From: Osmia lignaria lignaria
Lineage: Eukaryota; Arthropoda; Insecta; Hymenoptera; Megachilidae
DNA length: 64,000 bases
Assembly (NCBI RefSeq): GCF_051020975.1
Contig: NC_135040.1
Location: forward strand, 6,751,501 to 6,815,500
Reading direction: 5' to 3'
This document shows positions 1-12,611 of the stretch, one piece after another; within the stretch, counting starts at the first letter, position 1; each line of letters opens with the position of its first letter. The notes beneath the pieces were generated by a model, which ran no database searches, had not been told where the DNA came from, and was given only the letters and a program-made list of their open reading frames with translations. The position numbers and the translations under genes are program-made.

Positions 1-2
1 CG

Positions 3-234
3 TACAGGGTGTAATCTAAAAATTAATTAGAAAAAAAATCGTATAAAAATGTTTCTATTCGATGTTATTTTAAAATTGGAGCCAGTGGTGTGATTTAGAA
101 ATGAAAGATTTCCAAGTGGAAAAAAGTTAAATTGATATTAGAGAGTATTAAATCTTAATTAGCCTGCTATTTCCATTCGATCGGTTAAGCAGTTAGTTAA
201 ATAATGGATACCGCAAATTAAAATACACCCTGTA
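3..234. mobile_element. Putative small inverted-repeat element at the left edge
   Basis: The decamer TACAGGGTGT at 3-12 recurs as its exact reverse complement ACACCCTGTA at 225-234. The DNA between is AT-rich and has no open frame of note. This is the layout of a miniature inverted-repeat element about 230 bp long. Outside the decamers the ends diverge within a few bases, and the window starts only two bases before the left end, so a target-site duplication cannot be tested. Similar ends occur in short arthropod repeats, but I cannot assign a superfamily. A chance pair of decamers is possible. Confidence 0.4.
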
Positions 235-3200
235 TATATTGGACGAAGGAGAAAGAGGAGTGTCCGGTAGCCAAAAGCAGCGTTGTCCCCGTAGAACTGG
301 ATCTATAAAGATAAGAGAGGCCTGTGGGTTGCCTTGCAAAAAGTGATCACCTCGTGGTTTCATCTTGAACTCGATATCGTGGTAGTCGAGGACAAGGCTG
401 GCTAAGATTCCGAACAAATCGGGCAATTAGCGAGTAGTACTCGGAACGGTGAATCAAGCGGAACGAAGCGACGATACCGTTGCCATTGCTACCGTTTCTC
501 GTTGCCAGGAACGATGAGAAACTCGTATCGGAACGCGTTCATTCGAAACTTATTGCGTAAACGCGGCTCGTTTCAGCCGCGATAAAAGCTGATATCGAAG
601 GAAGAAGCATCGTACGAAGCGTTTACCGTTTTACTCGCCAGTATTTCTCACGGTAAAATCCGCTCCGATGGACGTCGATTCTCCGTTTCCTCGACATTAC
701 TTTACGCGTAATTTCAGGTAGTTATCTAGCAAGGAAACGTTTCGGATCTTCCCGTTCTATATTTTATTATACCAGCGAGATCAGAGGGGTTACCGTAATG
801 GAACGACGTATCGAGTACGCTTAAGAAAGAAACGTTCATTATGCGGGTTGGCTGATGAGAAAAAGGGGTGAATAAAATCGAACCGCGCGTAAATAATGGA
901 CGTTTGGTGAGCGATAGTCGCGTCTTGACGAGAAGAAGCGACGAAGGCATAACCTGGCCCCCTGCCGAGGGTGAGCTTTCATTAGGAGCAAGGCTTGTCA
1001 ACGACACACCCTTCGCGAGCCAAGGGAAGAAAACAGTGCGGTGGCGGTAAGGGTTGCACAAGCTCGTCGCGCGATAAATTACCCCGGACGGTGACTTAAT
1101 GCCTTCGCAGAACTTCTTTTCAATCCTCACTGACAGACTTACCCTCGTTTCGCCACCAACGAACGCTTTGACTCGCTTAAACGCCGCTTTGCGGCCCGTT
1201 CGCTTGAAAAATAGCTTTTCGATGGGCTCTAATTTCTTTTTTTTTTTTCTTCTTCTTCTTTTTCAACACTGTGCGCCCCCTTGTATTTCAGGGGAAGGGA
1301 GATGACACCCCTACCTGATCTACATTCTCGTGCAAGAGGCACACGATACGCGCGGTGCATGTCACGCGAGTTAAGCACTCTACCAGCCGGGGAGTTAATG
1401 ATTCTCGAAAATCTTTTTGTCAGAAAAGGGTCAAGCAAGGGGTGCTGGAGGCAAAAGTGGCCGAGTGCCGCGGACGTTGGAGCAAGTCCAAACGATTCTG
1501 CCCGGTCGAGTATAAAGCACCGCGAAAGATCTCGAGGTGTATCCATTAAGCTTCGGGCAAACAAACTCGAATAGCGTCAACGACCGCCACTTTGCCTCTA
1601 ATATATTACCACGTGACTAACGCACGCTAAATCGCCACTCTCGTCTATACTCGCTCGTCAGATTGTATTTTATAAGTAAACAGCCTCGAAATGATTTATC
1701 TCTCTCTGGCTGAACGCTCGCGTCTTACTGCACGCCCCGTAAATCCATACGAGGTTGATTCAATGGGTTAATATAGAGCTTCCGAAGGTGTACCAAAGGA
1801 TTCGGATATTTGGATAGCATTTTATATCGATCGTCAAAGAGTTAGGATAACAATTGATGATTCCAAGTATTCTCGCAGGATAATATTTGAAATATCTGCC
1901 GTAAGAATTCTTCGATCGATCCTATACTTCTGTATTATACAATTTTGTCGTGAGACCAGTTATTGCATTACATGTTGCATTAATGATGCACTGACATTGT
2001 TGCGAGCCAGAGTTAATGTGAAAAATGTAATGAAACATTCATGATGGGAAATACACCGGTCAGAGATCGCTGAATAATATTAAACAAATTCGACTTTTTT
2101 GTTTCCATCGGCAATGACTAGTAGTTACATAAATGCAACATTGCATATTCTGCACGGCTACTTTGTGAACAATGTAACGGTCGCGACAGGAAACGCATCA
2201 ACTAAGAAAATTAAGAATCATTGCATTAAATTGCCTCGCGTATTTCAGATTTTACAATCGTTCGCAACATTGTAGTACAACAAAATGTAATTTCCCATCG
2301 AACTCCGCGGCGTAGGGGATTGAAGCTTTCGTTTCATACGCGTGTAACGTATGCTAATTTGACAAATCGTGAAGGGAACGCGTGTACGCGGTGCGTACGG
2401 CCTGGTCGATGACGAACGTAAATTATCGATCGTCTTCATCGATCGTTACACAGGGTAGGTGAGAAGAATTCAAGACGCACGCGTTGTTGGTAGCTGTTCG
2501 AGACATGTGTGTGACACGGGCCATCTCTCATCCGGTTGTCGAATATATCTGCACGCTTGATATCGATCAGCGAGCACGCACGCAATCAGATATCTCACCC
2601 ACGCGTTTCCCACCACCGACACGCGAGTCCTTTTCGCTTCGATAATTTCTCGAGTTAAACGCGAAATAATTGCGGAGCTTATAATAATTATCGTTTTAAA
2701 TAGAAATTATAAGATCTAAGGATAACGAGTATGGAACTTTGACACATATATTACAGCTGAATGTAATCTGGATTGCGTCAAGTGGTTCGGTTACAATGAC
2801 ACCCCTGTTCGAAGCGCCATCGCGCCTACTCGTACCGCGAATGGACGTGAACGCTATGCATTTCCAAGTGCATACTGTCAGAAGCGTTGATATTACAGGA
2901 ATCACTTGCTAGAATGATAGTTGAAGAACCAGTTGGAAAGAAATCTTCGAAATTCTTGTCGAGCATTCACGGTGGTCGATCCCTCAGGGATGCAGAGTCG
3001 TCAGAAGAACATAGGAGACATAGATAAATAGTTTCTCCCCGTGGTTCACCGAAAAACCCCGATGCTCGTAAACGTCCTCGAAGCAATAGAATTCTAGTCG
3101 CAACAAAGAGTTTTTTTTTTTCTTTCCCCGGTTCGTAAATCGAGTGCAGAGCTGGAAAAAGAATACTGCTGGCGCAGGGGACGAAAGATGGTTGAAGTCG

Positions 3201-4008
3201 TCGAAGAAAACGTAGAAAAGAAAAAGGGACAAGTGGTCGTTCGCCTTCTTTAATCGTCCAGCTTTTGGTTTTCGCGTCTGGTTAGTGTCGCCCCGTGCTT
3301 TCTCGCGGTCGACTTATCGATGTTTATGTTAAACCGGCGCATTTAACAGGCAGAACGGTTTATCTGGTCGATAAATAACACAGTCGGGGGGGTAAGAGAG
3401 CCGGAGTGGAAGAGCTCGTGTTCAGCTTGCTTCTCGAATGAGAGGCTCCGTTTCACGCGTCGTTATTGTTTCCTCAGCGAGATCCTGAAGGACTTTGTTC
3501 GGACCTTTGCTCGCTCGGTATCTCGATCCAGCCTATCGATGAGAAATGCCTTCTTTCTAATCTGTGCACACAAGTGACCCCCCGAGAAACCTCGATCCCT
3601 ACCCCATAACCTTTCAGCCTTTGTTCTGCTATCTCGTCCCGGTGATTTTCAGCTTCCCGGAAAGCATTCCTATGAAATCCTATATTTCACGGCTTTTGAA
3701 ATAAGTTGGCGGAGGGGATCGGGGTGATGTCGTAAATTTCGATAGCGAAACAGTTAAGGGGTTAAATGTTAGACGCTAATCGATCGTCTTGAGGGATAAA
3801 AATGGATAAAAATAGAGTATGCACCGGTTGCAATTTATAAACAATATATATGGACGATTCGAGTAGGGGGATGATTGCGTTCAGAAAAGGGGTGTAGTTT
3901 AGAATAACAACGGCTGCGTAGTTCTCAGACGCAGCTCTGTAGATGCAATTTCCTTGTAAATCGCGGCAAACCGAGCGAGAAGACGACAAGGAGATAACAT
4001 TAGATGTC

Positions 4009-4022
4009 CACGTGTACACGTG
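4009..4022. promoter_or_regulatory. Palindrome of two CACGTG E-boxes
   Basis: CACGTGTACACGTG is a perfect 14-bp palindrome carrying two canonical CACGTG E-boxes separated by two bases. CACGTG is the established site of bHLH factors such as CLOCK/CYCLE, MYC/MAX and USF types. Palindromes of this length are expected a few times by chance in 64 kb, so only the doubled E-box is notable. A TATA-like box and a consensus CRE follow within 350 bp on the + strand. Confidence 0.35.
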
Positions 4023-4206
4023 TATCGGTACGCGTAGACGAGGGTGCGGGCGTCGCCGGCCGTCTACACCCGTTCGTGTAGCCGTGTATTTTCAGACGCG
4101 TCGCTCCGCACGCGCGGGAAACGTGCGAGCTATTCGTTTGACGGCGGAACATAAATTCGTAACGTGGCATGATTTTCTCGCCTTGTCACCTTTGTCATTC
4201 GCCGCT

Positions 4207-4214
4207 TATAAATA
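4207..4214 (+). promoter_or_regulatory. TATA-like box
   Basis: TATAAATA lies about 190 bp downstream of the double E-box and about 150 bp upstream of a CRE. It is directly followed by a short GC hairpin (CCGGG, six-base loop, CCCGG). I see no clear initiator motif 25-35 bp downstream and no convincing coding exon after it, so a core promoter here is conjecture. Confidence 0.2.
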
Positions 4215-4359
4215 CCGCCGGGTTTATTCCCGGTTTCGCGATGCTCCTCCACCGACTGTTTCTTTTCCTGGCAAATTCGTGGTTGAACGATGAAGGGTGA
4301 AAACTTAAAGATACACCTCTCTTTTTCTTTTTTTTTTTTATTATGCACTGATTTTTTCG

Positions 4360-4367
4360 TGACGTCA
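4360..4367. promoter_or_regulatory. Consensus cAMP-response element
   Basis: TGACGTCA is the full palindromic CRE bound by CREB/ATF-type bZIP factors. It sits just after a poly-T tract and before the pyrimidine-poor DNA from 4,400. One octamer match is expected by chance about once in 64 kb. Its closeness to the E-box pair and the TATA-like box is the only reason to list it. Confidence 0.25.
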
Positions 4368-5004
4368 TACCACGTTTTATCGCTTATTTAGGAGAGCGAC
4401 TGCTCGATTTGAGCAGGAGCAAAGGCCTGAAGCGTGCGCTGACAGACGCGGAACATGCGCTCACGATCGTCGCCGTTTTTTGTCACTTTTACGGCCCACG
4501 GGCCCGAAAAATATGGCCATTAAACGGGCCAAGAGAAACACGCTTGTCGAGAAGGTCCCGTAAACACGACACGAGAGAAGTGGCCCGGTCAGGGGCCACG
4601 GACTCGTATTACACGGGTTTCTTACAACGCGACGCCAGACAAATTCTGCCTTCCTCTTCATCGATGAACGATCGAGCAGTATATTACAAAAGTTACAGAA
4701 TTAGAACATTCGAAAGCGTTAATCGGGCGCGTTGCATCGAATCGAAGGAAGAGTAGAATACAATGTGACAAAGTGATAACGAGGTTCATCGAAGGCGTGA
4801 GAAAATTCCTGTTCGAGCAGCGAATCATTCAAACCTCTATTCTTCGCGTGTTTCCTAATCCATATTCAATGATCTTAAGCCGTGTCGCCTAACTAATTCG
4901 TCGATGTATCATAATTGTCGTGTATTCAAACGGCCAGTTACGTCGAACCATTTGACTGCGATTAAGTAAATTGCTTTTAATACAGTTGAAAGAGAAAAAA
5001 AAAT

Positions 5005-5298
5005 ATGGAAAAATTTTCCAACGACTGTACCGATCGGGCCAGGAGTCCGCTCCATGAAAATCATTGTTTTCTGAAAAGCTTGCGGAACACGTGTACCCCC
5101 ATGGGTGGTCGCATCGTTTCGTGTAACGAAAAGTATACGTACCAAGAAATGGATCGTCTGTCGAAGTTGAAACTAGATCACGCGGTGAAAAGTAATCTCA
5201 TTGGCAGAAATTCCGTGGTTTCGCTTCAACTAGTCGACGAGTTGCTCCGTCGACGTTTTGTCTACATAGAGAACGTTCGTCGAGAGAAGTTGTTGTAG
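5005..5298 (+). CDS. Possible small ORF, 97 aa, function unknown
   Basis: This frame has a genuine ATG start and a TAG stop and encodes 97 residues. Codon-position GC, counted by hand, is about 52, 37 and 54 percent for positions 1, 2 and 3. A low second position is the usual coding signature. The last 50 residues (from about residue 45) are rich in Leu, Val, Arg, Lys and Glu and could form an amphipathic helix. There is no signal peptide, membrane segment or motif I recognise. The start follows an A-rich run, which is an unremarkable context. The opposite strand is also open over part of the region (4,909-5,145), so chance is a serious alternative. Confidence 0.2.
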   Translation: MEKFSNDCTDRARSPLHENHCFLKSLRNTCTPMGGRIVSCNEKYTYQEMDRLSKLKLDHAVKSNLIGRNSVVSLQLVDELLRRRFVYIENVRREKLL

Positions 5299-6433
5299 GA
5301 GGCTCGAGTAGGGTCTAAGGGCGAAATATACTCGGCAGGTCCATGGGGTTCGCGTAGTTTACACGTACGCGCGATGTTTTCAGCTTTATCAGCCAGCACA
5401 CTTGACTCGAGTTTAAATCCTCTGGTTTTTGCTTGAACAACCCAGCCAACTCCGCCCCCGCGCGCAAATACACCCTCGCTCTTCGGACAGAGAGACAACA
5501 AGCCGTGAATTTTTCCAGCCACTTTCGACCAGGTTCGTCGGGATACGTACGTGTGACCGGCTGTTTGTCCAGGGATCAAGATATTTGCACGTCGCTCCCG
5601 TCACTGTCCTCTTTCGTTCGTGTGTCGTGACCGGACAAACAGCCATCGTATCCTTCGACGATCCTTGTATTTCATCCTCGATGGACGAGTTACGATTATC
5701 AATGCTTATCGAAATCAATTATCGAGAAGAAGGGGGTCGGTCGGATCGGCATGATTTCGAAGCAAATGCAGCCGGGATGCGGCTCGTGCAATACGTGAAA
5801 TATCAGTGAGGATCTAGCGTCACGCGGTGCGGTAAATCAAGCCGAGGTTACCGGGCGACCGCGACCGGCGATACAGAAATACAAAGAGCTCGCATTCTGA
5901 TTCAGACCGGCCGTAATCGTCGAGGACAAAACTTACGGCAGATCGAGAAACGTATGTACGACCGGTCAATCGTACAGGACGATTCAACGAAGAGTTATCT
6001 CTTCCCTGATGAATCTTCGAAACACTTCAGCAACGGTGTGACTTTGTTAAATATAATAGATAATCCTAAAGTGATCCATGGATCATTTTTAATCTTGATG
6101 AATATATAATGATCAGAGTAGTTGTCGAAAGATCCTCTTTTGACGAAGCCTGTAGACACGCACGAAATTCACGTTAGCAACGAGTCAGCAGGATTGTCTC
6201 CAGTTTGCGAATATCTGGCGGCTATCTGTTGGCTATCGGAGGGTCATCGGCTAGCTTCTCTGTATAGGTATACATCAAGGTGTATATCGAAGAAGAGGGA
6301 AAGAAAGAGAGAGAGAGAGAGAGAAAGGAAAAGTCGCGGTGGATAAGAGAGGAGAAAGGAAGAACGATGTAACTAAGGGCAAAGGATGGAGGTTAGAAGA
6401 AGGTAGGAGAGTTAGGAGACGACAAAGAAGAGG
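5299..6433. other. Non-coding DNA with GA microsatellite
   Basis: Open frames here lack coding composition. A 14-bp palindrome TGATCCATGGATCA lies at 6,072-6,085. A GA dinucleotide run lies at about 6,306-6,325, inside a longer purine-rich strand that continues to 6,470. Confidence 0.6.
6306..6325. repeat. GA dinucleotide microsatellite
   Basis: About ten uninterrupted AG/GA units sit inside a purine-rich stretch reaching from roughly 6,296 to 6,470. The purine run directly precedes the candidate exon starting at 6,434, and the basic and acidic residues at the start of that frame may come from it. Confidence 0.85.
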
Positions 6434-6592
6434 ATGAAAGAGAGGATGAGAGAGGATGAGGCGAGGCTGGGCTACAAGCTGTCGGGCGACGATAGCATCG
6501 CCTATCGACCCCTAGGATCGCCCGAAGAGGTTTTCCATGTTCTTCTTCGTTATACGATCTTGTACGAGGAGCACTGGTACGAGGGTGTGCAG
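6434..6592 (+). CDS. Candidate coding exon ending at a splice donor, protein unknown
   Basis: The ATG at 6,434 is the first in a frame that is open from 6,416. It runs 53 codons to a canonical donor, CAG followed by GTAACA, with the intron starting at 6,593 in phase 0. Without splicing, the frame would stop 12 codons later. Codon-position GC is about 62, 35 and 67 percent, a clear coding pattern over 52 codons. The first ten residues are Lys/Glu/Arg-rich and derive from the preceding purine repeat. The rest is balanced, with a Tyr-, Glu- and Val-rich stretch near its end. I recognise no family or motif, and there is no signal peptide. It could be a first coding exon or an internal exon entered upstream. 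A minus-strand frame also overlaps it (6,512-6,802), which tempers confidence. Confidence 0.42.
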
Positions 6593-9500
6593 GTAACAAA
6601 CACCCCCAATTATGTCAGCCTGAATTAGTAGTGGTCCAACTATTTCGAACCTAACGAGTTGCCTCTGTCCGTGCGGTATACTCGGCCTTCGTTTCTCCTC
6701 GCCCCTCGCCTTAGCCTCCACCCTCGTCAAACGATTTTTCATTTGTCTTCGCTCACCACCGGTAGCCGTAGATTCGAGAAAGAAATTTTTACCCACGGAC
6801 ATAGAACGTCGCTTTACGAGCTGTCACGGGACAGGCCGCGATTACGCGAGACACGAGCGTTCCTTGTTTCGCTTAAGTGGTTGCTTCAACGAGTAACCAG
6901 CCACCTTTCCTGGATTCCTCTATCCTCGACGATAACACGTTTAGAATTTTAGTCCCGACAAATTATCCAGCAAGTTGTTTTAATATTTAATAAATGAAAT
7001 GATCCTGTCGTATTAAGAGATCGTTTTGTATACAAAATACATTTTCATTGATTTCACTTTGGATCTGATCTGTCCACGGATTAAACCGGTTAATCGAGCT
7101 TCCGTCGTAATTATCATCGAGCTAATGTATCGGATTAATCGAGTACGAATTGACAGGTTAGTAGAAGAGTTTCATTGGTTGATTTAACGTGTTGTAAAGT
7201 GTTAATCATAAGCATCGACGAAAACGTGTTTCACGACTGGTCCCATCGAAGAAGAGATGTAGACATAGCAGCCGTAAAGAAACGGGGACGACAGCTCTTT
7301 AGGTACGGTGCAACATCGAACATGACTTTTCCCTTTCAGACCAGACGAGATAGCATTTTACCCCGTACCGCGAACGACCCCGCACCCTGCCGGCATAATA
7401 CCAGAAAAGTCAGCCCGCCAATTTGTTGGCCGCCGGCGGTGGACACTTTTTTGAAGCGTCCAAACCGGGTACCCTGGTCGCTGCATATTTTTACTTTGCC
7501 CGTAGCAAGCAAATGACAACCGTGTCCCCCGTATTCTCGTGTGTCGAAGGAAGGACTAAAAGGTTTTGCCTGCGGGAGGTGATCCCGTAGCAAGGTAGGC
7601 GGTTGCTTCTGCTTTCATTGTGCAATCAGTCTCTCTTACCTATCTCTCTCTCTTTTCTTCTTTTCCTTGTCATTCCACCACGGAGTCTCTTTCCGTTTTA
7701 CACGAGTCCGTGCTCGTCCGTTATCTGGTAGCATTGTTGTACTCCAGGCTTCTAGCAGTTTTCTTTGCTGAAAAGTTCGGAAAACATTCTGATACATAGG
7801 AAACTCGGTGTACGTATTCGAGACATTCTTTAACGTTGAAAGGCTATCGCTAAAAATTCTATCGTTAACTGTTTGCGATGGTAGACGCGATGAAATTTTG
7901 CATATTTATTTTTTTTTTTCTAATTAAGAGGCAACAGTTCAAGTTTGTCGAAGGAAGAGCAAAACGGTCGTTTTCAGTCCCTGTCGAAAGCAGGATCCTT
8001 GAACGGTGCTGCCATCAGGGTGACCGACGGTCACCTGTGCAACGACCGCCGGATCCGCCTACGCGTACCTGTTCACTAGCTCCTCGCGCATCGTTGGCGA
8101 GACAATGCGAAAGCGGATACGCGCGTGCACGCGGGCGATGGAAGTGTGCACCCAAGGTGCTGCTTGCGAATCGTGGAAGGGAGGGGGCAATCTTAAGTGC
8201 GCTGCTTTACAAGATAAGGAATTAAGTACGAATACCCCTGGGTGACCGGCAACCAACGTGCCGGATAAGATAAGACCGCCGCGTATGTAGCACCGTTGCG
8301 GAATCGGTTCGACCGGTATTGAAGCGAAATCGCAACGTGGAAACACGAGTTTACGATCGCTCTTTTAAACAGAGCGTTAAAGAAAGAAAAGAAAAAGAAA
8401 CGACAAGTCGGCTTGTGTTCGATTTTATCAGCTTTTACTCGAAGACCAAGTTCGATTCGTGTCAACTTGTTATCTCTAATTTTCTAGTTCTCGTAAAAAT
8501 AATCCTTTCTTACGATTTACGAGCAACGTTCGTTTAATATCCTGTATATTTATCCGGTGAAAAACTGCTTGTACGATACGTGCTCGAAATCGTATTAGAA
8601 ATGTTGTTTAACAGCAGAAATCAGGGCAAACGCGATCGGTGCTGGTCGATGACGGTGAGATTAAATCGCCGACAAGAAGGCAGTCGTTGAAACGCATAAT
8701 GGTCGCGCGGAGAGCGGGAAGCAGCTGTAAACAAATCGTAAAAAGAGCGAAAAGCGGCCCTTTGCTTCGGTTCGCTGTTCAGGTAATAATCTCGAGCGCC
8801 AGCAGGGACCCTTATAAAATCGCTTCTCCGTTTCGATGACTGCACCTTCATAACGGAAACCACGATCGTTAGAATCGTAAAAATTGAATCGTTTTAGGAA
8901 AATGATTTTCCTTTGAAGTCGAATTTTTTCTCATGAATTTCGAGTAACCTCGCTTGTTTCCTTTCTAAAAGAATAAAACAGAGATTCACGCGTGACCGAG
9001 GTATCTTATCCGCGGCTCTGTCTAAGCCAGTATCAATAGAGCTCCTCTTTCGTGGTAATAATGAAAGTTAAATATCAGCTCGTTCGTCGATCGTGTGAGC
9101 CGAGAGTGCTCGAATCAATGTTTCATGGATGTTCGTGCCGCGAAGCGTCCTCCTAGGATTAATTAAGCATCGCTTCTGCAAGGAAGCAATCGCGCTGGTA
9201 AACACCTGTCGTATATTTTAAGCACGAATCGTAAATAACCGATCCTCTTGTTTCAATATTTATACGATGTCTGTGATCGAGAACGTACAAATTGCATTTC
9301 GATGGATCCTTCGATTCGAAGAATAAAAAATAATAAGTAAAAAAATTAGTCGACACTTGACATTCGAACGGTACTAAAATCTAACAGATGCAGAGATAAT
9401 GGTAATAACCACGAAAATTATCTTTATAAACTTCATTGTCAAGCTGAAACACGGTATTCAGAAAATCCCAACAACCACCGTTCTCTTCCGAAGCAGAACG

Positions 9501-12500
9501 AAACAGATGCTCGCACAGCGTATTCGTCTTTTCACGCTGTCCCGGTATAATTGATATCCGTTTCCAATGCGGCGATTAATCATTCGCCAAGTGTCGGTAG
9601 CACCGCAGGCGATCGAATGCAGGGACGCCCATAAACAGCCGCAACGTTGACAAACATTGTATCAAAATATTTGTACAGATCCGACGTATCGAAGGTGGGA
9701 ATCGCGTGAACCGGAAACCGTCCACCTAAATCCGTGCCGCGCGTCGAAAGAAAGGTGGTTCCGAGGAGGGTTCGAGAGCCCTTTGAGGCTCGATTATCTC
9801 GTAAAATACGCGCGACAGGCCGAGAGTCCTTAGTTATTGCCGGAAGCGATGGATGGTCGCAGAGAGAAGGACCGGGTACCTTCTTACCTACACACAATAT
9901 ACGTGCGCGCGAGCATTTCTCTGTCCATAGGAAAAGGCAGTGCATGGGTAAACACACGTTAGTTACGTGACCGGTCTTTATCGTTCGAGTCCCTTTTGAG
10001 AAGCGACGCGGCTGATTCGAAATAAATCGAGGAGCCGTTTCTTTCCGGTTGTTCGTTAAGCCTATTACCGGCCTGCTTGGTTGCTTTTGCTGGTAGAAAC
10101 GCGAAGGGGACCATTCAGTGACACCGGCGCGAGTCGCGAGCATCCATAATCCTTCAGCTTGTGTATTTACAAGCTACGAAAAGCCAGCCGTATAATACTG
10201 ACCACCGATGTGTGTGCTTTGCCGGGCCACCGGGACCGAACAGCAGCTTTTTCTTTTCATTTCTTTTCTTCCTCGACCTTTGCAACGATCTACCTATCGA
10301 GTAATTCCATGGGTATATTTGATATATTTAAAAAATTATTGCATCCTGCTGATTAATCGAACTACCTATAGTAGGCAATAGCAAAGTACACCGTGTAGCG
10401 CAGGCGTATAGTAAATTATATGGATAAGGTAGAAAGAGGAAGAAAAGGATGAAGAAAGAGGTGCAGGTTCCGGGAACAGAGGGAACTCTGGTTCTTCATT
10501 CAGAATCGAAAGGTGGCTCCCGCAGGTTGACCAAACTCTGCTACCTGTTCCTTCCACCAATTCTCCCTTTCTCTCGGCGAAGAGAAGATGGCCGTGCCGT
10601 GGTAATCAGTCATCCCGGATCGCTTTTCTCGTACATCATGCTGGGTTGAATCTTGCAACGAACGGCCCAGGAGGGCCCCATTATTCGTCATTACACGGTC
10701 ACTCGTGAAAACACATTTCGAATGACTCCGCCACCTTGGTCGCAGGTTGTCGCTACGTTCCTGCCCTTTTCTTTTCTCCTCTGTACATTCGAAAGGAAGA
10801 GAACGAGACTACGCTCGTGTTTCACATTCACACGCGGCGATTCAGAGCAGCTCGTCTCTCATTCGAGGAAGTTTCGGCCGGATTGCGGTGGGCCCGACGC
10901 GTCAATATTTGGAATCCGCTTGTCTGCGGGATGATCGAGCGCCGCCGATCCTTTGTATCATCCTTCGTGGGATCGTGAAACGAGAGACGTGAAAGTGGAT
11001 ACGCTCCGTTGTTCGCGAGAACTTAGCCGAATTTACGATCTGATTATGTGGGATCCGTGACCTTTTTCGGAGTTTTTAACAGCCGTCGAGATATAATTTT
11101 AGCTTATTACCAATTGTCCATTTGTAGCTACGGAACGTAATTGAAACGCGACAAGGTCCACTCGAGATAAGTTTCGCGATGGTAGGAAGCGAATGCCCAG
11201 TCTAATCACAAGTTGCCACGAAGGGCACGCGTTCGGTTGATGGGTTCATTAGGCGTCGGGACGCCGGTCGCATCCAGATCTCACTTTTCTCCTCGGTAAT
11301 GGTCCTCGTTGGTCGTTCGCCTCCCGGGATTGCTCCAACTTGTACGCGACCGGATTGCTTATCGTGCAAAGGGTGGAAACGCTCGAAATATTCTCCGCAA
11401 GATGATCGAGACTGATTGGTTCGCTTTCGAACAACCAGACGATCGAATCAACTATATGTATAAATCTTATTTTAACACCAGAATCGACTCGCGACGAAAC
11501 AAATGATAGTATTTTTTAGATATAAAAAATTCATTGACTTCGAGCTAACAATGGAGTATCGCGTTCGATTCAAACGATTCTTCGATCTGGAAATATATCT
11601 ATCGTGTCGATCGAACGATCAAGCAATCTATTGTTGCCAGTCACCGTGGAAATTGGCGTAATTAACGAATGGGTAACGGACGTTTAGAGGGTGAACGAAT
11701 AACAGGGTACTTTCTGAAGGTAAATTCAGCCGATAATGGCTTATCTTCGTTTAACCACTTCGCCGCAATGGCAGACAACGTGACCATCGGTCTGGTAGAA
11801 AAGATTGGCAAGCCAATAATTGCACTGTTTCCCCCCACTCTAATTTATTTCATTAGAGCAGCTAGAGCAGCTTCGACGCCCGCCATTCGACTTGCTTCCC
11901 GTAATTGGGAAAACCATTAAGGGCTCGCTCTCGCTCTCTTTCTCCTCACCCTTTAAACTCCTTAATGAATTGAGCCTAACTGCGATTATACCATCTCGCT
12001 AGTAACGCCTCTCTCCTTTGAAGGGAGAGCGGACCCTCCGTGATTCGACGTTTAATTTTCTCGCGCCTCGTTGTCCGCTTCTTTTTCACGGCTGTAAAGT
12101 ACCCTCGGTGCCCCGTCGAGAACGATATTTAAACGTTGCCTGATTATCTCGTGATTTCTCGAAATTCCGGGGCATAACAAATTGATACAGGATTATAAAA
12201 ATCTTTATCCATAAATATTTGTCGATGAAACTCGTGAATCTTCGCGTCCAGCATCCCCTAGCTCCGCGGTGCGAGCGTTTATGCGACAGAGGAAGAAGAA
12301 TCGTCTGAATAAAAACAGCAGGAAACGAACGAAATAAAAGGAAAGGTAAAAAAAAGAAAACACACGGAGAGCGGAAAGAAAAATGAAAAAAATAGAGCGT
12401 GGAGTAAAGAGAAAAACGGCAGAAAACAAAGGTGTATGTACGGTCGGCCGTGCCGAAAATCGGCCGGACGATCGGCGGGGTCTGGTAGCCGTCGGAGCAG

Positions 12501-12611
12501 CAAGCGACGCCCTCCCCGTCCGAATAAATAATTCGTTCGTATGCGCGGGCCAGAATAGACAGAGAAAAAGATAGAGAGAGAAAGTAGAGTGAATCTCCTC
12601 TCGTATATACA
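6593..12611. other. Non-coding DNA with no supported gene
   Basis: This is about 6 kb of anonymous sequence. Its long frames (for example 9,580-10,143 minus and 7,878-8,225 plus) are rich in Arg, Ser, Cys and His and lack coding composition. A CT-rich patch lies at 7,630-7,670. The frame around 8,639-8,839 contains a donor-like CAG/GTAATA at about 8,780, but its start is undefined. The frame at 11,309-11,506 reads smoothly but has no ATG and no matching splice sites. I see no repeats or elements besides short A/T runs. Confidence 0.6.

Larger units (their letters stand above)
235..5004. other. Non-coding DNA with no supported gene
   Basis: No reading frame in this stretch has both a coding-like codon composition and clean boundaries. 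A pyrimidine tract at about 1230-1290 ends in a good acceptor-like TATTTCAG. The open frame that follows it, to 1574, has second codon positions as GC-rich as the first, so I do not call an exon. Poly-T runs lie near 1231-1250 and 3111-3124. AT-rich anonymous sequence fills 1,600-2,900. The 4.0-4.4 kb part holds possible regulatory sites listed separately. Confidence 0.6.

Noticed and set aside
859..1574. Two-exon model: open frame to a GTAAGG donor at 1,047, then an in-phase acceptor at 1,291 (TATTTCAG) and an open frame to 1,574
   Set aside because: The phase matches and the acceptor is strong, but the second segment has codon-position GC of about 55, 56 and 48 percent, which is not coding-like. 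The first segment has no ATG or acceptor, and the opposite strand is equally open.
1996..2011. ACATTGTTGCGAGCCA shared with 56,302-56,317
   Set aside because: A 16-base match between two places in 64 kb is close to chance expectation, and the flanks do not align.
9580..10143. 187-codon minus-strand frame
   Set aside because: Cys, Arg, Ser and Pro-rich with no motif, and its length is expected by chance in stop-poor CpG-rich DNA.
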